Assembly (NCBI GenBank): GCA_026936325.1
Contig: JAPTHN010000001.1
Span: 5,592,560-5,656,559, forward strand
Origin: Platynereis dumerilii
Taxonomy: Eukaryota; Annelida; Polychaeta; Phyllodocida; Nereididae
Reading direction: 5' to 3'
Length of the DNA stretch: 64,000 bases
The translations under genes and the position numbers were made by a program. This document shows positions 49,161-60,348 of this stretch, piece after piece. The number at the start of each line of letters is the position of its first letter. Positions within the stretch are counted from its first letter, which is position 1. Below the pieces are notes generated by a model. The model was not told the DNA's origin and ran no database searches. It saw only the letters and a list, made by a program, of their open reading frames with translations.

Positions 49161-49440
49161 CACTGTAAACCCATGCCGTAGGTGCCGTTGAAAAAGTGCC
49201 GTAAAACTGACGCTGATCTTACCGTAAATCTTTAAAAACGGTAAATTACCGTTAATTCAACAGTAAACCGTAAATGTGACATTGACTACCGCAAAACCAA
49301 CAGGAATGTGCCGTAAGATCAAGAAAACAGCAATTAGCCAATTACTGTTGATTTTACGGTAACTGTTACTTTTACAAAGTTGCCGTACAGGCCTAATTAT
49401 GCACTACAGCAGCTTACCGTAGAAATTTTGTTGCAGCAGG
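49161..49440. repeat. Left subterminal repeat region of the CACTG element
   Basis: About ten variants of CCGTAAA/TTTACGG (for example GCCGTAAAACTG, ACCGTAAATC, TTTTACGGTAAC) in both orientations within 280 bp. In CACTA elements such motifs bind the accessory transposase protein; here that role is inferred. Confidence 0.65.
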
Positions 49441-50099
49441 CCAACTGTTCTGAACCACAACACAAACAATGCTGTCAAAGCAGTTTGTTTGTTTGTTTCT
49501 GCAAACATGACTCTTGGCTGTTTATGATTTATAACAATAATCTAGATAACTTAAATCTATTGTACTTAAGTCTGCCTTAATGATATTTTTGTCAACTATA
49601 TTGCCAGTTCAACACTGTATGAGAGACTTGAGAAGATCTGTATTCACAAGGAAATTTTAAGTTTCAAGGTAATATCACTTTATATATAAATGTGCCTATT
49701 AACACAGGAGTATCAACCTACCCAGAGAATGTTGTATTAAGTGAAAGAGGTGGGTGGGGCTGACTGCAAAATAATTAATTCAATATTAGTGCTATATTTC
49801 AACAAATTAATTTTCTTGTGAAATTATGCATTACTAATATGAATACCTAGCCTTTTACAATATTTGTATGTGCAGGAGTCTAATAGGAGGTACTGGGGTA
49901 AATTGTGCTACTCACTGGAGGTCTTTTTATGAGCAGTAGGGGAGAATGGGGTTAGTTGTACCATGGGATAAGTTGTACCACCCACTGTTGTAAATCAAAT
50001 GAGTTTCATTATTTTCAATGATGATTCAATAAAGCATTATCGTTGGGGTGAATTGAAGATCTTGGTGAATAAGGCAATCCCAATCATGTATTCACATTT

Positions 50100-50575
50100 G
50101 GTGAATGTCATTATGAGCCATGGAGAAAAAAAAACTGCCAAATATAAGAAGGTTAAAACAACGCATAAATTTATCTTAGATAATCAGGAATTAGAAATTG
50201 TCAACACATTTAAATATCTAGGTCATGTTCTCACTTCTTCCAAAAATGTGCATTCCTCAATGCATAGTCATATTGCTTGTTTTTGGACACTTATGGACAT
50301 TGACTGTGGGCCTGTGAGAGCTCCCTTGCACGGGCATTACAGCGGTTGCCGCTGGTCTGTGTTTCGGTGCTCTCACCCCAGCTGAAACTTTCATAAGATA
50401 TACTGTTATGTTCTTGTGATATTCTTGTAAATCCATATAATGATGCACAGTAGTTGATAGTAGTTAGCTCGTAGAATAGACATAGTTATGTTTTGCTTTT
50501 ACGTTTAAATTTATGACACATGTATCTGTAACTGATATTTAGCTGTCAATAAAAGTCTATATATATATAATGCTA
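50100..50575 (+). mobile_element. LINE fragment (CR1/L2-like) with 3' UTR
   Basis: The frame around 50130-50280 encodes KFILDNQELEIVNTFKYLG followed by HVLTSS and HSSMHSHI. The F.YLG motif and following H.HI are the reverse-transcriptase thumb region of CR1/L2-type LINEs. The 3' part ends ATGACACATGTATCTG, CAATAAAAG and a TATATA tail, identical in type to the short tails at 12125 and 25024. The upstream reverse transcriptase is absent and the sequence after 50281 loses similarity to the protein, so the copy is truncated and internally damaged. It is nested in the CACTG element. Confidence 0.75.
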
Positions 50576-52189
50576 CGAAAAGCAACACTCATAAGTTCAA
50601 ATTTGTTATTGAAAACTTGGAAGTACGGAGGACTGACATTCTTGTTCTCAGTCATTTGGTATTGGTATAAGATGATGTCCTTCTGATAGGATGGAGTTAA
50701 GGTGTATATCTAGATATATTTGTGTAGTCAGATGTTGAAATATTGCATTGCTGGTTTACTTTTGACAACCAGTTTTCTCCATTGTTGGTTTATTTTTTAC
50801 AACCAGTTTTCTTCAGAAAATCAATTTAAGGTAAGTACTGTAATTTGGAGTGGGTTGAGTTGTGCCAATGGCATGACATAGGATTTAATTTTTTTAAACC
50901 TATTTTTCTCTTCATTTTACTCAAAGCCTAGACATATTTTGAAACAACTTACACTAAGAAGAAATGTTAAAAGTGTTATATCTCCCTCTTAACAATTAAT
51001 AATCTGGATTTTGCAGCATTTTTTAATTTTTGTGTAAAATGGCTTATAATTGTTTAATAAGTTTCATGTAGCATATCAGACATATGCTGAACTCATGCTA
51101 TATCGGAAGAAATAGGCAGAATGATAGGTTTTTATGGAATAAACTAAATCGAACAATTTTCACCATCATCTGGCACAACTTACCCCAGCACTTGAGTACT
51201 TGACATACTTTTTTCAAACACTTGCCATGATCTTCTTTATGGTCTGGTCGCCCTGAAACTCGCTTTGATTCTGGCCAATTTGTTATATCATTGATATATA
51301 ATTATCAGATTTGGTTTTTTGGGAATCTCCCTGAAGCACAAAATGGCACAACATACGATGGTCTCCCGACACCGCTCAATTTTATGCTCACCCTGTAAGC
51401 CTTTCATAAATTATAAATTATTAGCATACATTATATTAATAACACAGTTACTGTAAAGCTATTTAAAATGTCCACTAATTAAGGAACAATACTAAAACCT
51501 AAGTTTTTTTTGTAAAAGTGCAATTCAACAGCAATGGCAAGACATAAAATATTGTATGTAGTCATATTGAGTGTCATAGGGTAACAAAAAATAGTAAGAT
51601 TTGCAAATGCACATGGAATACTGGTCATATAATATTATGTTAAACAAGAATCCGCGGATCAAAAAGCAGAGCTTGGCATTTCTGTAGGATCTGCCTTTAG
51701 AACTCGCTCTGTCCTTTCATTGGGCATGCGGGCCTGTGAATAATAAACAGCTTTAGTTGATCTTCCTGCCCCTGAAAAATCAATCCATTGATTCAAAAAA
51801 GTCTGTCAAGACGGAATCATTACACATTTTTCAGCCTTAATGAGGGCTCACTGCCCTCATTTGTCATTATATGAGGATGTTTCTATTAATGATAGGGAAG
51901 GAAGACTGGGGAAAGTTATTTTTAGCACATTGGAATACATGTATATGGATGATGACGGTAGGCCTTAGAGAAAAGTGGGTAAAGTGGCACAACTACATGT
52001 AAGTCGCTGGTACAATTCATTTTGTCACTTGATGGGGCAATTTGTAGCACCAACTTTATTCCAAAAAAATCTTGTGTTTCACCCATTTCAAGGGAAGGAT
52101 CCTTCAGGTTTATATCCTGTATATATGCAATTATTTAGCTTAATATTAGATTAGGGACTACAGAAATGAGGCAAGGTGCACCATTGCAC
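50576..52189. other. Interior of CACTG element, unassigned
   Basis: AT-rich, with several GGGGTAAGTTGTGCCA-like motifs but no reading frame longer than about 60 codons and no recognisable domain. Confidence 0.4.
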
Positions 52190-52290
52190 AAGATGAAAGA
52201 TCCCTCTGACAAGGTTTGCCTGGATTGAGAATCGAACCAGTGTCCCTGAGGTCAGTAGGCCAAACAACCGCTGAGCCCTTTAAATGGATG
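52190..52290 (-). mobile_element. tRNA-derived SINE of a second family (head only)
   Basis: The minus strand carries GGGCTCAGCGG (A-box-like, 52268-52278) and GGTTCGATTCT (B box, 52228-52238), spaced as in a tRNA. The body differs from the SINE family at 10388. It could be a decayed tRNA pseudogene rather than a SINE. Confidence 0.55.
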
Positions 52291-53499
52291 GCATTGCCTT
52301 CTTTACTAAATTCTTCCAAAAGTGGGTTACACTAGTTGCCCTTTGGCACAACTTACCCCCAATATCCGTTACACATTAAAGTTATCGATCGACAGTACTC
52401 ACAAGCTATTTCAATGTAATTGAGGAGGTTTAATATTTTTTGAGAGTTTAAAAAATTTGCGGTTTGCCTACAAGATTTAGGTTCCTTCACAGCGACTTAG
52501 CCTATGTTATCTACTGATGTCATTAAGTTTTCAGCAAACAGCTGCCATATTATAACAATTCTTTTTGTTGCAGGGGACCTTATAAAATCCAGTTAAAGTG
52601 ACTACAAAATGTTGTCCTTCTGCAACCAGTCAAGATGCAGTACCATCCAAAACTCTCCTACTGAAGTCATCTTATTCCATCTGATGAGTTAGACACATTG
52701 TCGTTCCTGGCTGAAGTAAACTACTCCAAGAAATATCACCAATGCATTTCAACCCATACTTTCTCACCTCTGCCAATGACCAGCAATACTCATACAAACA
52801 ATGTGTAAGTCATTTATATAAACATCATGTCAGAGTATAAAATATTTTGAACTTAATTTTTTCTGAAGAACACTGAATAAGAATATTTATTTGTTTTTCC
52901 AGAAAGAGAATTGTAAGGTTGCCTGAAACCAGGATGGACAGCTTTAAGTTTGGATGCTATTGTGATGACTTGGTTCAGAGATATTGCCCAAATGTATTAT
53001 ACGATATGACATCATAAAAAGTAAAATGGTAAGTTGTGTCACTGTTTGACTTGGGCTGACACTGTATGCCAAATAAAACAATTTTTTTCAAGGCAATCTC
53101 AATATGAGATACTACATAGTTTTCCAGTTGCAAAATCAGTGACTGATATTGAACAGGTGCCGTGCGCTGATAAATAGTATGGCTTTTGGTTGCAAATGCA
53201 AAGAAAATGGCTGGAAATCAGACGTGTGAAGTTTTTGTTTATTTTGGCATGCTTGTTTTAAACATATCTCATCATAACTCAATAACTTTTGCATAAGCAA
53301 AATGAATAAGGCAAATGGGAGAAAAAAAATCGAAAAACAGAATGTGGGAATGTTAAATGTCAATTCAATCTTTTACACATTGAACTTGCCATGCAAAAAT
53401 CGGCCGTGCTATAGATTCAGATTCAGACAGTGGAAGCGTATTACCGCCAAAGATTTTTTATTTCGGGTTTGATACAAAGAAATTTTCAATTTTCATCGG

Positions 53500-55530
53500 A
53501 GTGTCGGGTGTCAGGGAAAGTTGGAAGTGGAGTTGAGAATTGGAAGGGCAGTTGGAAGGAGCGTTGGAAGGAGATTCGGAATTGAAGATGGAATGAGAGT
53601 TGGAAGTGAAGTTGGAAGGAGAGTCAGGGAAGGAATTTGGGAGAAAACAGGAGTCGGAGAAAGGAGTTTGGGCGAGTTCAGGTAGAGTTGGGAGGGAAGT
53701 CAGGAATAGAGAATTGTTGAGAGTCAGAAGGAGGGAGTCATGGAAAGGTGGAAGAAGGGAGTCAAGAAGAGAGTTGAAAGGGACATTGTTGGAGGTCTCG
53801 ATGTCGGCCTTGTTCTCGAGGTTAGCGTCGGGGCTATATTTTGATGGCCTTGGCCTTGGCTGGGTCTTGGATGCCAAATCACAGGCTTTGCCTCAGTCTC
53901 AGGTGTCTTTGGGCCAGTGTTGGAGGCCTCGAGAAGACTCATCCTCAAGACCCGTCTCTGGGTTATGTTTTGATGGCCTCGGCCTTGGCTCGCTCTCGGA
54001 TGCCGAATCCTTGGCCTGGCCTTGGTCTCGGGTGTTTCAACCTTGACTGCATCGTTGGTAAGAGAGTCTGGAGAACCGAGTAGGGGAGAGGGGATTTTTG
54101 AAGTCAGGAGTTGGGGTTGAGTCGGGAGGTGCATCAGCTTTGAGTTTGGTGTCCCCTCCCGACTATCCCAACTACTGACTCTACCCAACTCCCGACTCTC
54201 CCCTAGCCCCTGACTCTTTCAAATTCCTTCTCCAACTCCGACTCTTAACTCCATCCTCCCATCTCTCAAATCCCTCCTCCTGACTCTCCCTCTTCTCCCA
54301 ACTCTCCTCACAACTCTCACTTCCTGACTCTCCTGACAACTCTGTCTGACCCCTCTTCCAAACTCTCCTTCTGACTCTCCTCTTGTTTCCCCTTTCAACC
54401 TCCTCCAAACTTTCCCTGACCCCCTCATCCCTACATTCTCCTGACTCTGCTCGACTCTCTACTCTCCTTTAACCCCTTTTGCTTTTTTGCTGAGATGGAA
54501 AGGTTTTTGCATTAAGCCAAAATTTGATTAAACCGAAAGCTTCTTGGATTAAAGTTTTTCATTTGAACCAAAACCCCTTTTTTGTTTATTGATTTTACTT
54601 AAAAATTATTTTAAATGAAAAAGGTTCCTGCTTTAGGTTTGACTGAAAAGTGCTCAACTATTTCTCCTGACTCTCCCCAATTTCCTTCTTCCAACGTTCC
54701 ACAACGCACTCTTCCAGATTAACCTCCCAACTCCTGACTCTCCCCAGTTTCCTTCATCTGAATCCAGTGATGGAATTGGGAGGGGGGGAGTTCAAGGGAG
54801 CTGAGCACCCTTGACAAAAAAAACAGGGGGAGCTGTGACCTGCAACAGCTCCCCCAATCATCAGAAGAAACAGATAATTATCATGTTCACTTTTTCGGTC
54901 CTCCAGGTAGGCCTAAATTTAGCAAAAAATAAACCCTGGTTTGGAATTTTTCTCCCTTTTAAAAATTTGGAATGGCGCGCCTCTGCCGCGACAGCTGGTA
55001 GCTCCCCTGACAAAAATTTTCCATTTCCATCACTCTCTGACTCTCAACAACTCTCTCCTCCAGACTGCCTTTCTGACTTTCCATGAAACTCTTCCCAACT
55101 CCCTTCCTCCAAATTTTGCCTCCCTCCTCCCGATTACTCCCAACACTCTCCAACTCCCTCCTCCCCCCGACTTATCAACTCCCGCGCCTGACTCCCCTTT
55201 TGATTCCCCCTATGTACTGCCAACTTTCCCCAACACCTTCTTCCTGATACCCTACCTCCTGAATCTCCCCTACTCCCTTCTAGCAACTCTTGCACTCGCT
55301 CTTCCTGACTTGCCCTTCAATCCAAACTCCTTATGACTCTCCCAGATTCTCCCCTAATCCATCCTCCAAACTCACCTTCTGACTCCTCTGCTGATGCCCC
55401 TCCCAACTCTCCTTGCAACTTTCCTCTCAACTTTCCCCCACTGCATCCTCCCGATTACCAAACCCCAGACTGCATCCTCCTGACTCTCCCCAGCTGCCTC
55501 CTCATGACTGTTCCCAACTCATTTCTCCTG
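53500..55530. repeat. Long purine-rich then pyrimidine-rich minisatellite block
   Basis: On the plus strand 53500-53800 is GA-rich (GGAGTTGGAAGG-type units) and 54140-55530 is CT-rich (CTCCTGACTCTCCCC-type units), so the two are roughly inverted copies of one degenerate minisatellite. The long Ser/Pro-rich and Arg/Glu-rich open frames here are by-products of the composition. Such strand-asymmetric tracts can form triplex or cruciform structures. An AT-rich segment at 54480-54650 interrupts the CT block. Confidence 0.75.
53820..54050. repeat. GC-rich tandem duplication within the GA/CT block
   Basis: Two units of about 130 bp: TTTTGATGGCCTTGGCCTTG near 53839 and TTTTGATGGCCTCGGCCTTG near 53968, each followed by TGGATGCCAAATC / CGGATGCCGAATC and a CTCAGGTGT / CTCGGGTGT segment. 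Composition is very different from the flanks. Confidence 0.75.
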
Positions 55531-55539
55531 ACTCTTCCT

Positions 55540-55930
55540 GCTTTTTTTCTAAGACTAAAAGTTATATAAAAAATGTAATCTTGAATAAAACCCGAATGGT
55601 TTCGGATTTTACTCAAAAAGTTTTTATAATTAAATAAAAAAGATTTTTGGTTCAAAGAAAAGTCTGGGATTAAACAAAAAGATATTTCGATAAAAATCAA
55701 AATGTTTTTTGGCTCAAATGAAAAACTCTTTAACTTAGATGAAGGTTTTTGGATTACACCAAATCTTTTATTTGACTAAATGAAAAAGGCTTTTGAATTT
55801 CAACCAAAAAGCTATTGGAATAAACCGAGCAATTTTGTATTAAACCAAAAGGATTTTCTTAAATTAAAAAAAGTTTTTGGTTTAAACAAGAAGTTTTTGG
55901 AATAAACCAAAAATAAAAAATATCATTGGC
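55540..55930. repeat. Degenerate AT-rich minisatellite
   Basis: Irregular units around GGATTAAACCAAAAAG and GTTTTTGG, each about 28-35 bp. The same unit appears in the interruption at 54480-54650, so the two minisatellites are interleaved. Confidence 0.6.
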
Positions 55931-56423
55931 AGTAATACGCCTCCGTACTGCACATTGAGTCATCGGTTCTTGTTGTTTGTTTTTTGTTTTTTTTCAGATA
56001 AATCAAACATTGTCAATCCTATGCATATAAGTAATAAAGCTACGGTCTTCAGCTGTCTTGGTCTCAAATGTCAGTGGTCCTGAATCTCTCTTGAGCATTT
56101 TTCCTTGATGGAAACAAGCATAACTTTAAAATTTCCAAATTACCCAATACTTTACAACTGCATAATGCATATCAAATCTATTACCCAGTGAAGAATTCAT
56201 TATTATATATTTAGAATAATTAAATATTATGAGCACCCCTCGCATACTAAATTTGTATATATAATATGGTTTAACATGCACACTCTCTCCTGCTAATTAT
56301 ATAATCAATTATGAACCCTTCTTATAAAATTGACCTAAGAGGAATGTGTCACTTTTCTGAGAATGACAAACAACATGCATATAAATTGTACATTTACTTG
56401 TCATTATGTTTGCACATTTCAGG

Positions 56424-56575
56424 AACCAGGTGACAAAAAAGAGAGATCCGTTGCTTCGAAGTTTGGAGGCAAACCAAAAGAAGAAAAAAAATCCATTTCG
56501 ACCCAGGAAAGATCCAATGGACAAAATTTCAATTTCAACTTAGATAAATATTCTTTTAGACTTTTGGATGAATGA
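56424..56575 (+). other. Possible terminal coding exon inside the CACTG element
   Basis: An acceptor (TTTGCACATTTCAG, ending 56423) is followed by an open frame EPGDKKERSVASKFGG...YSFRLLDE and a stop. AATAAA follows at 56579. The peptide is charged and low in complexity, with no recognised domain. Two upstream stretches with good splice signals (52575-52803, 52903-53028) are not open in any frame, so no gene model can be built. May be chance. Confidence 0.2.
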
Positions 56576-56939
56576 GAAATAAAATCAAAATTTAAAATTT
56601 ATTTTAATAATTGTTTTTTTGTTTATATCCGCTAATAAATGTGTTCTTATGACAAGCTTTCTTTTGTGTTTGATTCTTTCTCAAATGATAATGTTGCAAT
56701 AAAGTATGAGGCTAAAAATGATCAATGCATAAAGCAGAAATTAACTGTAATTCCCTGAAAGAGCGAAGGTGACATCTGGCGAACTGCAATCACAGGCGAA
56801 CAATAGCATTAGTGAGGATAGCCGGCCAATTAATTTGAATTACCTTGCAATGAATATACATATTGAAAATCCATAAGGGATATTCACTGAAATTAAAATC
56901 TGTAGTACGCATAAATTTTTTATATGAAGGTACTGATCA

Positions 56940-57275
56940 CACATACCATTAAATTTACGGCATCTTGCTGTCATCCCTACAGTAGCTTTGAAAATTTGTA
57001 GTTAGATTAAGGCAATATTGCCGTAACATGACGTAAGGGCGTAATTTGTAATTTACGGCAGCTTACTGTTAAGAAAAAGTGTACAGCAATTTTCCGTTAA
57101 GATCAAATTACAGCTACGGAAATTTACCGTCAGCATCAAATTATGGCATAGGAGTGTTAAATTTACAGCAACTGGTCGTAAATTGAATAACGGCATTACC
57201 GTTGATTTTACGGCAAGTTACCGGCTAATTTGCTGCCAGTAATGCCGTTAAACCAACGGTTTCGGTTTTACAGTG
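56940..57275. repeat. Right subterminal repeat region of the CACTG element
   Basis: At least nine TTTACGGCA / TGCCGTAA variants in both orientations over 335 bp, ending in CAGTG. Mirrors the left region at 49161-49440. Confidence 0.65.
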
Positions 57276-58110
57276 TGGTACAGTGTAACAGGGGAGACAT
57301 TTGATATGATGGTTCACAAAACAAGTGAGACTGATGTAGAGCTGCAGACAGTTGAGCTTCAAAATTCCAATCGTGCAACTTCAAATCTACATTTGTTGGC
57401 AAATGGTAGTGTAAGAACACTGCTGTCAAAGAGAAGATGCGAGCAAAAAACAACTACAACAAAAAACACCAACTTGGATACAACAGAAAAAGCTCTAAAA
57501 TAGGAATAATTTTGAGTGAGAAATGCTAAACTGGTTCGAGCGAGTTCTACAGCTCTTCAGCGTAACTGAGGAAGTCATTGCAACTGGTGCTAAATGACTA
57601 TTTGAGCTGGATACAATGTAGTTTGTGGATGAGATGAAAAGTGACCTTTCAACAGTTTACGCAGTTTACTTGAATTTGCTCAAAGAATTAAACAAAACAC
57701 GAAAATCCAGAAATTTGGATGTGAAGTCTCTGTCTGTACTGTATCATGATTACATTTTGTGTTTGGGATTCTCCACAGACTGCTACACTGTTACAGGGAA
57801 GAAATTTGATATGATGCTTTACAAAACAAGTGAGACTGATGTTGACAGTGGAGCTTTGAAATACAGATAAGAAAAACTTGTTGCCAGACCGCAAACTCGG
57901 CTTATACAGCAACCAACAGTCCAAAAACAGAAGCAAAATAAAAAAGAAATACAAGCATGCAACTTTGAATCTACACTTGTTGGCTAGTGGCAGTGGGGAA
58001 AACACTCCTGTCAGAGAGTGAGACATTAAAAAAAAGGTAAAAAAAATCAAAAACAAAAAACACCAATTTGGAAACGGGGCATACAGAAGCTGTCAAATAC
58101 AAATCATTTT
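57276..58110. repeat. Host tandem repeat D6, right half of unit B and unit C
   Basis: Continues unit B from the insertion boundary to about 57510. Unit C then repeats the whole motif order: GACCTTTCAACAG, CATGATTACATTT, TTTGATATGATG, ACAAGTGAGACTGATGT, TTGAATCTACA-like and TTTTGAGTGAGAAATGCTAA. Unit C is intact and shows the uninterrupted target sequence for the 8.1-kb insertion. Open stretches such as TGEKFDMMVYKTSETDV-like occur in B and C but are broken and lack splice support. Confidence 0.8.
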
Positions 58111-58655
58111 GAGTGAGAAATGCTAAACTGCTTCGAGCGCAATTCTAGGGGAGGGAATCATCTTGCAATGGTTGGAGTCATCGGTGAGGGGATACCGGAC
58201 AGTTCTGTCATTCCGGTCTGCTCCGATCGTATGTCGGCAACGGCCCGTGTCCCTGCAAGTCTTGTTCCATGACTGGTCCGACAGCTTTATGGTCATCTAC
58301 GGTCACAGCTGACAAGCCCAATGTGAGTGGGCATGACAGCTAGCAGTCTGCCTGGGACTCCCTGGCTCTACTCATGTGGCTAATGAACAGTCTGCTGCCA
58401 GCCTTTAAATCACGTTCATGCCCTCCTGGTGTCATGTCCATTGCTGACCTGACACTTAGGCAACCATGATGTGTGCTCAATCTCCCATATGCCACCCCTA
58501 ACCACACCCTGCTCTTCCTAGTTTCTGTTACTGCATATACATGACATTGTATACGATTTACTCGAGGTCAGCTTTTGAATTCACATTATACAGTTTTATG
58601 TTCTGTTTCAGCTAAGCTAGGAATATATTCAGTATTGTGTATGGTACATTGCATA
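58111..58655. other. Unassigned, relatively GC-rich
   Basis: No gene or repeat recognised between the D6 units and the 42-bp minisatellite. Confidence 0.35.
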
Positions 58656-59498
58656 CATACTAGCACAGTTCATGTTACAGCCAGGGATTGACGAGTGACT
58701 ACTAGCACAGTTCATGTTACAGCCAGGGATTGATGAGTGACTACTAGCACAGTTCATGTTACAGCCAGGGATTGATGAGTGACTACTAGAACAGTTCATG
58801 TTGCAGCCAGGGATTGACAAGTGACCGTCAGAACAGTTCATGATGCAGCCAGGGATTGACGAGTGACTACCAGCACAGTTCATGTTACAGCCAGAGATTG
58901 ATGAGTGACTACTAGCACAGTTCATGTTACAGCCAGGGATTGATGAGTGACTACTAGCACAGTTCATGTTACAGCCAGGGATTGATGAGTGACTACTAGC
59001 ACAGTTCATGTTACAGCCAGGGATTGACGAGTGACTACTAGCACAGTTCATGTTACAGCCAGGGATTGACGAGTGACTACTAGCACAGTTCATGTTACAG
59101 CCAGGGATTGATGAGTGACTACTAGCACAGTTCATGTTACAGCCAGGGATTGATGAGTGACTACTGGAACAGTTCATGTTACAGCCAGGGATTGACAAGT
59201 GACCATCAGCACAGTTCATGTTGCAGCCAGGGATTGACGAGTGACTACTAGCACAGTTCATGTTACAGCCAGGGATTGATGAGTGACTACTAGCACAGTT
59301 CATGTTACAGCCAGGGATTGACGAGTGACTACTAGCACAGTTCATGTTACAGCCAGGGATTGACGAGTGACTACTAGCACAGTTCATGTTACAGCCAGGG
59401 ATTGACAAGTGACCATCAGCACAGTTCATGTTGCAGCCAGGGATTGACGAGTGACTACTAGCACAGTTCATGTTACAGCCAGGGATTGACGAGTGACT
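58656..59498 (-). repeat. 42-bp minisatellite, about 20 units, open on the minus strand
   Basis: Unit CACAGTTCATGTTACAGCCA followed by GGGATTGACGAGTGACTACTAG (42 bp). Because 42 is a multiple of three, the minus strand stays open for 280 codons: 19 full copies of MNCASSHSSIPGCN plus a partial one. Variant units reading ADGHL or SDGHL occupy positions 2, 7 and 16 from the N-terminus, hinting at a higher-order repeat. Much of the variation is a C/T change in a CG dinucleotide (TCG/TCA codons), which is synonymous in this frame but also what methylation decay would give. No splice sites, promoter or known domain support a protein. Confidence 0.85.
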
Positions 59499-60149
59499 AG
59501 ATGCTACAGATTCAGGATACCAGTGATGTCATGCGTAGTTGTATCTTTCACACTGAAATGATTGGTCAATTTGTATGAGTGGTCAATTTGTCATCGGGAG
59601 ACATGTGACCTAAGCGTCATTGGAATAAAAAGGCGATATGAAATATACTCCTCTAATTCACATACATGTTTATTATTATTGTTTAGTTCAAATTTTGCAC
59701 TTCTGAGTCAAATTTCGGAAAAGCCTGTGCTATATAATTTGCAATATTTAATAAGCCTGTCACAGAGTAAAAGACTTGTTTAAGTTTCCAACAAGATTGT
59801 AATCCAGCAACATGTCTCTTGGCACAGTGTCAGCATCTCTGTGTACAAAATTGATCATTCAATGTTGAAAAGGGAATTTGCCATGACCCGTGGAAGAAGA
59901 ATCTTTTGTAACAAATGAAGCAATTCGACTTTTGGCAAGCATATTGAATCCATACTCTCACAATGTGGGATGCAAAGTATAATTGCTATTTTGGCAGGCT
60001 GCAATGCAAAAACCATATTGTATCAGAAAGCTTCAGTACACATTGCGGCACATTCTCTTTTCAATCCGCAAGTGATTTTGGATATGAGAGAAAGGCGGCA
60101 GGCAACTGTAAAAGCATTTTAACTCACTGTCTTTACAGCCAAAGAATCA
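59499..60149. other. Unassigned
   Basis: AT-rich; nothing recognised. Confidence 0.4.
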
Positions 60150-60348
60150 CACTGTCAAATTTGAAATTTTGAGTTAGCTTAATTGTTTGAGTGGGATGGT
60201 TGCACCATTCGTTTGAGCTAACAACATAGTTTTATTTTTAAGTTATGAAAATCTGTCCATTGTCATAATTCAAATCTACATCAAAGGAATCGTGCAACCA
60301 TCAAACTCTGTATCTTTTTAGCAGACTAAAAATTCAAATCTGACAGTG
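60150..60348. mobile_element. MITE with CACTGTAAAA-type ends, copy 2
   Basis: A 199-bp relative of 31887-32093: left CACTGTCAAATTTGAAATTT, right (reverse complement) CACTGTCAGATTTGAATTTT. The internal TTTGAGTGGGATGGTTGCA is shared. More diverged than copy 1 at the right end. Confidence 0.7.

Larger units (their letters stand above)
49893..53040. repeat. Dispersed GGGGTAAGTTGTGCCA-like motif
   Basis: A motif related to GTGGGTAAGTTGTGCCA recurs in both orientations: plus near 49893, 49947, 49966, 50850, 51974 and 53028; minus near 51171 and 52343. A pair at 52321/52343 is inverted. The intervening sequence is unrelated, so the motif is not a simple tandem array. Function unknown; it may mark old nested element ends. 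Confidence 0.5.
49161..57275. mobile_element. 8,115-bp CACTG-ended insertion (CACTA/EnSpm-like DNA transposon)
   Basis: The insertion splits unit B of the host tandem repeat: the flanks join as GTAAAGACTG + GTACAGTGTAAC, matching the intact units at 48790-48820 and 57775-57795. TG is duplicated (49159-49160 and 57276-57277). Ends are inverted: left CACTGTAAACCC, right (reverse complement) CACTGTAAAACC. About 280 bp at the left and 335 bp at the right are packed with TTTACGG/CCGTAAA variants, the subterminal-repeat layout typical of CACTA elements. The interior holds a LINE fragment, a SINE, purine/pyrimidine tracts and a possible terminal exon, but no recognisable transposase, so it is either non-autonomous or heavily overwritten by nested insertions. 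Confidence 0.7.

Noticed and set aside
52575-53028. Two stretches with good acceptor and donor sites inside the 8.1-kb element
   Set aside because: All three frames contain stops, so they cannot be coding exons; splice-like motifs are common by chance in AT-rich DNA.
53458-54188. Ser/Pro-rich and Arg/Glu-rich frames of about 150 codons on opposite strands
   Set aside because: Composition artefact of the GA/CT minisatellite; no domain, no splice signals.
57273-57870. Related open frames TGETFDMMVHKTSETDV and TGKKFDMMLYKTSETDV in repeat units B and C
   Set aside because: Conserved only as part of the tandem repeat; frames break soon after, unit A does not keep them, and no splice sites support an exon.
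58656-59498. CRISPR array
   Set aside because: Units are contiguous 42-bp tandem repeats with no unique spacers; eukaryotic minisatellite.
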